A DNA stretch of 5,091 nucleotides from Candidatus Nanopelagicaceae bacterium. Its GTDB lineage: Bacteria > Actinomycetota > Actinomycetes > Nanopelagicales > Nanopelagicaceae. The notes below the pieces were generated by a model. That model did no database searches. It was not told the origin of the DNA and was given only the letters and a program-made list of their open reading frames with translations. Location of the stretch: NCBI GenBank assembly GCA_947489825.1, contig CANLFL010000069.1, positions 1 through 5,091 on the forward strand. The letters are read 5' to 3'. This document shows positions 1-5,091 of the stretch, in pieces. Made by a program: the position numbers and the translations under genes. Every line of letters starts with the position of its first letter. Position 1 is the first letter of the stretch.

Positions 1-97
1 CTTAATTGATGCGGGAGTACCAGGAATTCACTTCTACACAATGAATAGCTCAACTGCCACAAGTGAGATCTTTGAATCTTTGCAAGATCGGCGCTAA
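1..97 (+). CDS. metF: Methylenetetrahydrofolate reductase, C-terminal end only (5' truncated by window edge)
   Basis: Reading from base 2, an open frame of 31 codons runs to a TAA at 95-97. It encodes a C-terminal tail with the segment AGVPGIHFYTMNSSTAT. This closely matches the last conserved block of MetF proteins (aGxPGxHFYTxNxsxat), which forms part of the TIM-barrel end near the folate site. The family enzyme is cytosolic and FAD-dependent, reducing 5,10-methylene-THF to 5-methyl-THF for methionine synthesis. About 260 N-terminal residues lie outside the window, so FAD-binding residues cannot be checked. The phosphatidyltransferase gene begins three bases after the stop in the same direction, so the two are probably co-transcribed. 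The call rests on one short but distinctive motif. Confidence 0.88.
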   Translation, partial: LIDAGVPGIHFYTMNSSTATSEIFESLQDRR

Positions 98-100
98 TCT

Positions 101-718
101 ATGAAACGTGAAGAATTCTTTGCAAGCTGGAGCCAGCTTCATCTCGGCGCAGAGATCAAGGGAATCGTTAAAGGTTGGTTGAGTATCTCTTATGTCATCG
201 GTCGAGGATTAAATTCCTTAAAAATCACTCCAAATGTTCTAACTCTTCTAGGTGTACTCACTGCTTCGGCTGCACTCTTCTATCCTTATTCAGCAGTCGC
301 CCTGATTTTCCTCGTGTTATCCCTTATCTGTGATGGCGTTGATGGAAGCGTTGCCATTGTTTCAGGCAAGGTAAGCCAATTTGGTGCCGCTCTTGATGCT
401 ATCGCCGACCGCATCACAGAGGTGCTCTGGTTCTTTGCTCTCTATCAATGGGGAATTGCGCCAGAGATTTGTTTGGCGCTATTTGCTCTTGCACTCACAC
501 AAGAATATGCGCGAGCACGGATGGCATCTCTTGGTTTTCACGAGATTGGTGTGGTTACTATTGCAGAACGGCCAGTACGCGCCAGTGCGATTGCAATCTT
601 TATGGTGCTAGATCTGCTCAACTTTTCTTTCGCGCCAGTTGCGATTTATATCTTTACGGCGATGGCAATCTTTAGTGTCTATCAAGTGATGAGAGCTGCT
701 CGCCGCCATCTTCAGTAA
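101..718 (+). CDS. CDP-alcohol phosphatidyltransferase family membrane protein
   Basis: This 205-residue protein is of normal length for the family. These integral membrane enzymes move a phosphatidyl group from a CDP-linked lipid to an alcohol such as glycerol-phosphate, inositol-phosphate or serine. An ITPNVLTLLG segment (residues 42-51) opens the first strong membrane helix. The metal and CDP-binding motif follows as CDGVDG at 77-82, then G95, D99 and D103, so all four aspartates (78, 81, 99, 103) are present. The usual Ala-Arg step is Ala85-Ile86, so the typical Arg is missing. An ERPVR block (156-160) follows, and several hydrophobic helices reach the C-terminus. From memory, the DGxVAx...ERPxR pattern occurs in an actinobacterial subgroup of unassigned substrate. 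The ATG at 101 sits three bases after the metF stop with no clear Shine-Dalgarno, which suggests translational coupling. The acceptor alcohol cannot be deduced. Its 3' end overlaps the convergent desaturase gene. Confidence 0.9.
   Translation: MKREEFFASWSQLHLGAEIKGIVKGWLSISYVIGRGLNSLKITPNVLTLLGVLTASAALFYPYSAVALIFLVLSLICDGVDGSVAIVSGKVSQFGAALDAIADRITEVLWFFALYQWGIAPEICLALFALALTQEYARARMASLGFHEIGVVTIAERPVRASAIAIFMVLDLLNFSFAPVAIYIFTAMAIFSVYQVMRAARRHLQ
672..718. other. Tail-to-tail overlap of two convergent coding regions
   Basis: The plus-strand phosphatidyltransferase stops with TAA at 716-718 and the minus-strand desaturase stops with TAA at 672-674, so 47 bases encode both C-termini in opposite directions. 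There is no intergenic space for a terminator. Transcripts from each side must end inside the facing gene or be ended by factor-dependent termination. Confidence 0.9.
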
Positions 719-2201
719 TAATTGCTTGAGCAACTATCTCGGCACTTAAACCCACCAATGGGAGTCCTCCACCAGGGTGTGCACTTCCTCCCACGCAATA
801 CAAACCTTTGAGCGGACTGCGATTCTTCGCACGATTAAATGCACTCTGTGAGCCGTTACTTGATGTGCCATAGATAGAACCACCAGGCGCTAAGACGCTA
901 GCCTCTAAATCCGAAGGGGTGCGAATTTCCAAGAGTTCAAGGCGGTTGCGGATCTGAATACCGCGAGACTCGATGCGATCAATAATCTTCTGCGCATACT
1001 GGTCTGCAAACTCGCGATTGCTCCAATCGAAACTATCAGATCCGTGACGAGGTGCGTTCACTAAAACAAACCACGCCTCATGTCCCTCCCTTTTCACCAT
1101 CGTCTTATCGTGCGGAGCACAGATATAGATCGTCGGATCTTCGACTGGAGTCTTCTTGCTAAAGATAGATTCGAACTCTTCATCATAATTTTCTGGAAAT
1201 AAAACTGTGTGGTGTTCAAGCTTGGGCGCATCTGATGGTCGAAGCCCAAGGAGTAAAGAGAATCCAGCAAGGGATGGCTCCATCTTGGCTAGGGTGCGAG
1301 CTGCTTTGCGCACCGATTGTGAAGGATTCTTTATGAGCTGTGAATAAATCATTCCCGCATCTGCATTTGCGACAACTGTTGTGGCAGAGACTGTGCGGCC
1401 ATCTGCCATGGCTACACCCGTGACGGAACCTTCGCGATGAGTGATCTCAGCAACGCGAGCGCTAAATTCGAAGGTGACTCCTCTATCTAAACAACGTTGA
1501 TAGAGAGCATCGCCAAGCTTTCCAATACCGCCGGTGATATGCCAAGCACCAAAAGCTTCTTCGACAAAGGCGATTGACGATAAAACTGCAGGGGCAACAC
1601 GAGGATCAGATCCGCTATAGGTGGCATAGCGATCGAGAATTTTACGAAGGTGTGGACTCTTGATTGCCAGCCCGCGGATTGATTTCCATGGAGAGATAAC
1701 GAAAATATCTTTAATCAGCGATCTACGTTTGAGAAGAGAAGCCATAGATGTGAGCTCTGACTCGATAAATGGTTCACGCGAGACATCCCACATTGCTTCC
1801 GCCCGCTGCATCACCCGATCCCACTCGTTGGCGGCATCTGCGCCATATGAATCTGAGATTGCTTCTAAAGTTTTCTTGCGAGAGAGATTGGCATATTTCA
1901 CTGAGGTTCCATCGTGGAAGCGATAATCGAAAGATGGATCGACGGCTTTGAGTTCAACAACTCTGCCTAATACATCACCTGTTCGTTGAAAGAGATCGCG
2001 ATAGACAGCAGGCAGTGTCAGAAGTGAAGGACCTGTATCAAATGCGTAACCATCAATCCATTCAGTTCGACATTTTCCACCGTGGCGATCGCCGGCTTCA
2101 AAAACTTGAATACGATAACCCTTCTTGGCAAGGCGAGCAGCAGTTGCCATTCCACCCATGCCTGCGCCAATAACAACTACATCTTTCTTATCAGTTGTCA
2201 T
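672..2201 (-). CDS. CrtI/CrtD-family FAD-dependent carotenoid desaturase
   Basis: This 509-residue flavoprotein has a length typical of CrtI-type desaturases. The N-terminal Rossmann motif is VVVIGAGMGG (G12, G14, G17), with Glu35 ending the second strand to hold the FAD ribose. It is followed by HGGKCRT (40-46) and FDTGPSLLTLP (54-64). A central RYATYSGSDPR block starts near residue 191. The C-terminal FAD and substrate signature GGSAHPGGGLPLVGLS lies at about 471-486. The family acts at the membrane on phytoene-derived polyenes. Standing downstream of cruF and a glycosyltransferase gene, this copy more likely desaturates C-3',4' of a hydroxylated carotenoid (CrtD-type) than phytoene itself. 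A phytoene desaturase or a CrtO-like oxygenase remains possible. I chose the ATG at 2201 because it overlaps the upstream stop as ATGA and has a well-placed Shine-Dalgarno. A GTG at 2219 would add six residues but lies next to that site. This is the last gene of the operon. Confidence 0.9.
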   Translation of the reverse strand: MTTDKKDVVVIGAGMGGMATAARLAKKGYRIQVFEAGDRHGGKCRTEWIDGYAFDTGPSLLTLPAVYRDLFQRTGDVLGRVVELKAVDPSFDYRFHDGTSVKYANLSRKKTLEAISDSYGADAANEWDRVMQRAEAMWDVSREPFIESELTSMASLLKRRSLIKDIFVISPWKSIRGLAIKSPHLRKILDRYATYSGSDPRVAPAVLSSIAFVEEAFGAWHITGGIGKLGDALYQRCLDRGVTFEFSARVAEITHREGSVTGVAMADGRTVSATTVVANADAGMIYSQLIKNPSQSVRKAARTLAKMEPSLAGFSLLLGLRPSDAPKLEHHTVLFPENYDEEFESIFSKKTPVEDPTIYICAPHDKTMVKREGHEAWFVLVNAPRHGSDSFDWSNREFADQYAQKIIDRIESRGIQIRNRLELLEIRTPSDLEASVLAPGGSIYGTSSNGSQSAFNRAKNRSPLKGLYCVGGSAHPGGGLPLVGLSAEIVAQAIITEDGGEQLSSLDRH

Positions 2202-3277
2202 ACTGATCGCCCTTTCCACGTAATCTTAGAGTGGAAGAGATTGGAGTAGATCAACAGGTAGATAAAGAAAAGCGCGGAGATGGGGTGGAGAAGGCCATCA
2301 ATAAGCAGTGAACGCGATGACAAAGCTGAGACCACTCGTGAGGTGATAACAAGAAGTAGCGCAGCGGTAGCAATCGATGATCCTACGATTGAATAAATGA
2401 AAGGTAGTACAGCAGAAACTGCCATAACTAGAGTAAGTGCAAGTGAGCCAAAGATTCCGCCAAAGCCTGAAGACATTGACTTCCCATACCCTGCGCGAAT
2501 TTCTTCAAGAGATGTATACATGCGAGTAGATGCGATAGTCGATCCATCACAGACCCCACCTTTGTATCCGCTACGAACCAGAACACGTGCTATATCAATA
2601 TCATCAAGAACGCTCGATTGAATCGCGTTAAATCCTCCCGCTGCAACAAGTGCGCTCTTTTTAATGAAGAGAAACTGCCCATTAGCAACAGCGAGCGATG
2701 GACGTGCACTTCTCATTGCAAGTCGAAGTGGAACTGTAGTCATCCATGTCCACTGTAAGAGAGGTTGGATAATTCTTTCTGTCAGAGTTTCCGCTATTTG
2801 AGCAGGGTAGGGAGAGAGAAAATCCGATCCTGTTCGTTGTAGAACAGAATCCATCGCCGAGAGTGCATCGGGTGCGAGCCGAACATCAGCATCAACGGTC
2901 ACAATGTATTCATGAGTTGCATGGCTAAGCCCTTGCGATAACGCCCATGGCTTTCCCATCCAACTATCTGGCAAGGGGGCTGCACTAATTACCTTCATGA
3001 AGGGGCAATTTCTAATTGCCTGGCTTAAGAGATCCCCAGTGCTATCCGTTGAGTTGTCGTCAATAAAGATGACTTCATAGCGTGGGTGATCAAGTGTGCT
3101 AAGAGTTGAGACAAGCCCTGAGACATTTTCAGCCTCGTTACGACATGGAACAAGTATCGAAAAACTTAAATTATGCGAGCTTTGCCCTCGAGGTCGAATG
3201 ATTGTGATCGCGTTGAAGATAGCCATACTTAAGAGAAATGCATTGAGCGCAACGGAGAAGCTGAGAAGAGCTGACAT
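2198..3277 (-). CDS. Family 2 glycosyltransferase, probably carotenoid-specific (CruG/CrtQ-like)
   Basis: This 359-residue membrane-anchored GT-A glycosyltransferase starts with a hydrophobic N-terminal helix (about 2-27). The catalytic domain shows VPCRNE (43-48), FIDDNSTD (71-78), WMGKPWAL (106-113), the metal-binding D129-A-D131, the acceptor-side ANGQFLFIKKSAL block (198-210) and LDDID (224-228), whose Asp is the likely catalytic base. About three C-terminal hydrophobic helices (near 275-345) follow. The W-x-GKxWA motif and this topology recur in the carotenoid glycosyltransferases CrtQ and CruG, and also in hopanoid-associated HpnB. Lying between cruF and a carotenoid desaturase gene, it most likely moves a sugar from a nucleotide donor to a hydroxyl on the carotenoid psi end. 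Sugar and position (1' or 2') are unknown. The ATG follows the cruF stop by five bases with no clear Shine-Dalgarno, and the TGA overlaps the desaturase start. The GT2 fold is certain. The carotenoid role is inferred from context. Confidence 0.9.
   Translation of the reverse strand: MSALLSFSVALNAFLLSMAIFNAITIIRPRGQSSHNLSFSILVPCRNEAENVSGLVSTLSTLDHPRYEVIFIDDNSTDSTGDLLSQAIRNCPFMKVISAAPLPDSWMGKPWALSQGLSHATHEYIVTVDADVRLAPDALSAMDSVLQRTGSDFLSPYPAQIAETLTERIIQPLLQWTWMTTVPLRLAMRSARPSLAVANGQFLFIKKSALVAAGGFNAIQSSVLDDIDIARVLVRSGYKGGVCDGSTIASTRMYTSLEEIRAGYGKSMSSGFGGIFGSLALTLVMAVSAVLPFIYSIVGSSIATAALLLVITSRVVSALSSRSLLIDGLLHPISALFFIYLLIYSNLFHSKITWKGRSV
2210..2217 (-). promoter_or_regulatory. Ribosome binding site deciding the ATG start of the desaturase
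   Basis: On the minus strand GGAAAGGG lies eight bases before the ATG at 2201, inside the end of the glycosyltransferase gene. Its position favours that ATG over the in-frame GTG at 2219, which lies immediately beside it and so could not use it. The ATG also makes a 4-base ATGA overlap with the upstream stop, a common sign of translational coupling. Confidence 0.65.
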
Positions 3278-3282
3278 ATCAA

Positions 3283-4086
3283 TTAGCTGCGGTTAAGCCA
3301 CTGTGTGAAGAAGTACGGAGCTAGGATGAGGCCGTAGATCAAAAAAGCGACGATCGCCAGCCCGTGGCGCCCAAAGAAGAAGAACTGTGCAATAAATCCA
3401 CCAACCAAGCTCCACCCTAAGAAGATATCTACGACCAGCGTGCTTGGCGCTTCCTTACGTCGCTCTGTAGGAAGAATAAAGTGCAAGATTGCGATCAGTG
3501 TGAGGCCAGAAAGTAACCACCCAAATGCATTCGACAAAGGAATTTCTGGAGCGAATGGAAATGAACGCCCCGTAACTTCCCACGTCCATCTTCCTGCGGT
3601 AACCATCTGTGGATCTAAGAAGAGATCCCAACCCATCAAGATTGCTCCGCCATAGAGAAATACCCAGCCGCGTGTAATGCGACGAGCCGCGACAAGTGCA
3701 GGGTAGGCCATCATCGTCCACGCAAAGAGAACCACAAGTGGAACATCGAAGATAAACAAGCCAAGAGTTTTACTATATTCGTATACGCCAAAAGGCCAAC
3801 CAGTGTTTACTCCGACGTTTTCGATAATCAGTGCAAAGACGGCAGTTATAGAGAGATAAGTGAAAGCAAATTTATTTCCAAAACTCATCCGTGCATGTAA
3901 GAGCATCGCAGTAGCGCCGGAATAGACAGTAAGCAGAGTAAAAATCTCAAGTGCTCGTCCATCTAAGAGCGGATACGGAATTTGAAGCAGGATAGCCGCA
4001 GCGAGGACTACGCCAAGAAAAATTTTTGAGCGCTGAGATTGCACGCGACGACGATTTGATCGCGGCGTGAAATCTCTGATCGACAT
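3283..4086 (-). CDS. cruF: Carotenoid 1',2'-hydratase, CruF family (DUF422)
   Basis: This 267-residue, multi-helix membrane protein is of usual CruF length. Characteristic motifs are the ENVGVNTGWPFGVYEY stretch (89-104), FDVPLVV (113-119) with Trp123, the acidic GWDLFLDPQM (152-161), the RWTWE tryptophans (166-170) and the IPLSNAFGW block (182-190). Six to seven hydrophobic helices cover most of the chain after a basic N-terminal tail (RSNRRR). Family members add water across the terminal 1',2' double bond of lycopene- or gamma-carotene-type psi ends, giving a tertiary 1'-hydroxyl. Examples are cyanobacterial myxol and haloarchaeal bacterioruberin synthesis. The acidic residues in helices fit an acid-catalysed hydration. 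Its neighbours, a crtA-like gene 17 bases upstream and a glycosyltransferase gene five bases downstream, support the assignment. An AGGG about 12 bases before the ATG is a poor Shine-Dalgarno, so translation may be coupled to crtA. The family is clear. The exact substrate is inferred. Confidence 0.93.
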   Translation of the reverse strand: MSIRDFTPRSNRRRVQSQRSKIFLGVVLAAAILLQIPYPLLDGRALEIFTLLTVYSGATAMLLHARMSFGNKFAFTYLSITAVFALIIENVGVNTGWPFGVYEYSKTLGLFIFDVPLVVLFAWTMMAYPALVAARRITRGWVFLYGGAILMGWDLFLDPQMVTAGRWTWEVTGRSFPFAPEIPLSNAFGWLLSGLTLIAILHFILPTERRKEAPSTLVVDIFLGWSLVGGFIAQFFFFGRHGLAIVAFLIYGLILAPYFFTQWLNRS

Positions 4087-4103
4087 GGGCTAAGTCTGCC
4101 CTA

Positions 4104-4772
4104 CTAGAGTTGACCGCGCACATGGCGCAATGCAAAGCGTGAAAATAGCTCTTCGGCATACCAGTTGTACTGCGCTGTAGCCTCAATCGCTCTCTGATGT
4201 GCCTGACCTTTATAAGCAAAGTCACGTAAGGCTTTTCCGTTCTCCCAGAGAGAGAAAGTTCCCTGCAACCCAATTGGCGCTTCACCTATTCCGATAGCTG
4301 CAATCAACCCGGGGGATTGGTGCAGATCCGCAGAGACCGGTGGCACCGCTTTCCAAAATCTAAAGTTCTGACTCCACTTAATTCGTGCACGAGTTATTGC
4401 AACAACTTGAGCATCTGCCGAAGGAGTAACGCTCCAATCAAATGGATTCTGCCCCGACCATAGCCCATGTACTGCGATTGGATCTAGGACCAAACGGACT
4501 TCAGTGAGTGCTCGCTTATTCCATGACCGCAGCACCGCCAGAGAATCGATTGATTCCAAGGCGCTTTCATCAATAGCCATAATTGCGCCCCAGCGAGAGA
4601 GATCGGCATCACTGGGTGTGAAATTTTCTCCGGTTCCAGTGCCCAGCATCTTGGCAAAGTTCACACCGTCAGATCTGCGCAAACGACCTCGATCACGCGC
4701 CATGGAAAAAAGTGCGAAGGGAAGATCGTTTTTCTTAATGGTCCAAAAGTATGCAACGACTACTTGAGACAC
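4104..4772 (-). CDS. crtA: CrtA-like carotenoid (spheroidene) monooxygenase
   Basis: This 222-residue protein is close to the usual CrtA length and has no obvious membrane helix or signal peptide. Family blocks appear in order: KMLGTGTGENFTP (41-53), GLWSGQNPF (103-111), AITRARIKW (125-133), FRFWKAVPPVSA (137-148), GIGEAPIGLQGTFSLW (161-176) and the C-terminal AIEATAQYNWYAEELFSRF (195-213). In purple bacteria CrtA uses O2 to oxidise C-2 of acyclic carotenoids twice, giving a 2-keto group, and is reported to be a heme enzyme. With cruF and a glycosyltransferase gene next to it, this version may stop at a 2'-hydroxyl or go on to the ketone. Sequence alone does not decide. The GTG start at 4772 is favoured by a GGAG seven bases upstream, and the preceding gene ends two bases before it. 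This start is unusual in being GTG but well supported. Confidence 0.88.
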   Translation of the reverse strand: MSQVVVAYFWTIKKNDLPFALFSMARDRGRLRRSDGVNFAKMLGTGTGENFTPSDADLSRWGAIMAIDESALESIDSLAVLRSWNKRALTEVRLVLDPIAVHGLWSGQNPFDWSVTPSADAQVVAITRARIKWSQNFRFWKAVPPVSADLHQSPGLIAAIGIGEAPIGLQGTFSLWENGKALRDFAYKGQAHQRAIEATAQYNWYAEELFSRFALRHVRGQL

Positions 4773-4774
4773 AA

Positions 4775-5091
4775 TTAATCTCCAACAATCATAGGCGTTG
4801 CTTTTGCGCAGGCTAGCAACTCTGCGTAACTAGTTGGATAGACCGCGTGTGGATGTCCAGCGGCTGCCCAGACTACGTCGTAGTCATTGAGGGCTTCATC
4901 GATCAGCGTGATTTCGGGTTCTGATATCCAGCCCAAAGGACTTACGCCCCCTATGGCTTTTGAAACCATTTCGACTGGGGAAATGTTGTATGAGGTTCGA
5001 ACTTGGTCTCTCATTAGAAATGCCTTCGCCGTTATTTCTGCTCTTTTGTGTCGGATTTCAAAATTCGATAAAAAGCAAATGTAATGATTAA
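4775..5091 (-). CDS. YbaK/EbsC-family aminoacyl-tRNA deacylase, 5' end beyond window
   Basis: The frame stays open from the stop at 4775-4777 to the right edge, giving 104 visible residues of a family usually about 155-165 long. Roughly 50-60 N-terminal residues are therefore missing. The ATG at 5014 is internal, because residues read upstream of it still fit the fold: a hydrophobic strand YICFLS, then a basic helix with the conserved Lys region. Diagnostic features are KAIGGVSPLG, matching the family GGvxPxG loop, then TLIDEAL, and DYDVVWAAAGHPHAVY near the C-terminus. These cytosolic enzymes hydrolyse mischarged aminoacyl-tRNAs such as Ala- or Cys-tRNA(Pro). Which substrate this one edits cannot be told. 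It ends two bases before the crtA-like start, and its last codons contain that gene's Shine-Dalgarno. It therefore probably shares the carotenoid transcript, although no functional link is apparent. Confidence 0.88.
   Translation of the reverse strand, partial: NHYICFLSNFEIRHKRAEITAKAFLMRDQVRTSYNISPVEMVSKAIGGVSPLGWISEPEITLIDEALNDYDVVWAAAGHPHAVYPTSYAELLACAKATPMIVGD
4779..4784 (-). promoter_or_regulatory. Ribosome binding site for the crtA-like gene
   Basis: On the minus strand TGGAGA contains the Shine-Dalgarno core GGAG seven bases before the GTG at 4772. It overlaps the last codons (Val-Gly-Asp) of the upstream deacylase gene. This is the clearest Shine-Dalgarno in the window and fixes the GTG start, since no in-frame ATG lies at a comparable position. 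Confidence 0.75.

Larger units (their letters stand above)
672..5091 (-). other. Predicted carotenoid tail-modification operon
   Basis: Five co-directional genes read right to left: deacylase, crtA-like, cruF, glycosyltransferase, CrtI/CrtD-like desaturase. The junctions are 2, 17 and 5 bases, then a 4-base overlap. No promoter fits between them, so the promoter must lie at or beyond the right edge unless one is hidden inside a coding region. Four of the five products belong to families that act on the psi end of carotenoids. Backbone genes are absent and must be elsewhere in the genome. Confidence 0.8.

Noticed and set aside
722..733. Small inverted repeat TTGC-TTGA-GCAA just past the phosphatidyltransferase stop, considered as a terminator
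   Set aside because: The stem is only four to five base pairs, has no T-tract on either strand, and lies inside the desaturase coding sequence.
1660..1951. Plus-strand open frames of 88 and 60 codons antisense to the desaturase
   Set aside because: They are antisense to a strongly supported gene, mutually overlapping, and their translations look random.
2202..2219. GTG at 2219 as an alternative start of the desaturase
   Set aside because: It would put the Shine-Dalgarno beside the start codon and create a longer overlap. The ATG at 2201 has correct spacing and an ATGA junction.
3455..3721. 88-codon minus-strand open frame inside cruF
   Set aside because: It lies wholly within cruF in an alternative frame, and the cruF frame carries all the family motifs.
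4087..4101. GGGC...GCCC inverted repeat between the crtA-like gene and cruF
   Set aside because: A four-base stem with a seven-base loop is too weak to call a terminator or attenuator, and it sits in a 17-base gap of a tight operon.
3947..4285. 112-codon minus-strand open frame spanning the crtA-like/cruF junction
   Set aside because: It overlaps two well-supported family proteins in another frame and its translation shows no recognisable motif or family pattern.
4887..5084. Plus-strand 65-codon open frame near the right edge
   Set aside because: It is antisense to the YbaK/EbsC-family gene, whose conserved blocks cover the same bases.

Overview
The window looks like part of a small, streamlined, moderate-GC (about 45-50% by eye) actinobacterial genome. 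The best guess is a freshwater planktonic lineage such as acI/Nanopelagicales. Three things point that way. Only about 27 of 5091 bases lie outside a gene. The phosphatidyltransferase has a motif variant that I associate with Actinobacteria. The carotenoid tail-modification set fits the secondary carotenoid branch that I recall being reported for acI genomes. The taxonomy is an inference, since the window holds no rRNA or other marker gene.

Layout. On the plus strand, the last 31 codons of metF (methylenetetrahydrofolate reductase) are followed three bases later by a complete CDP-alcohol phosphatidyltransferase gene (101-718). From 672 to the right edge everything is on the minus strand and reads right to left: the 5'-truncated YbaK/EbsC-type aminoacyl-tRNA deacylase gene (4775-5091), a crtA-like monooxygenase (4104-4772), cruF, a carotenoid 1',2'-hydratase (3283-4086), a family 2 glycosyltransferase (2198-3277) and a CrtI/CrtD-family carotenoid desaturase (672-2201). 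Gaps between these genes are 2, 17 and 5 bases, then a 4-base ATGA overlap, so they are almost certainly one transcript. The two transcription directions collide tail to tail, with the 3' ends of the phosphatidyltransferase and desaturase genes overlapping by 47 bases.

How the genes work together. The four carotenoid genes resemble enzymes that decorate the open (psi) end of a lycopene- or gamma-carotene-type molecule. CruF adds water to give a 1'-hydroxyl, the CrtI/CrtD-like enzyme probably introduces the 3',4' double bond, the CrtA-like enzyme oxidises C-2', and the glycosyltransferase adds a sugar. The backbone genes (crtE, crtB, a phytoene desaturase, crtY) are not in the window. The predicted product is a polar, glycosylated, 1'-hydroxylated carotenoid of the myxoxanthophyll/salinixanthin type. 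It may be a membrane pigment, a photoprotectant or, more speculatively, a rhodopsin antenna. No mobile elements, CRISPR arrays, RNA genes or convincing terminators were seen, and no stretch of 300 bases lacks a gene.
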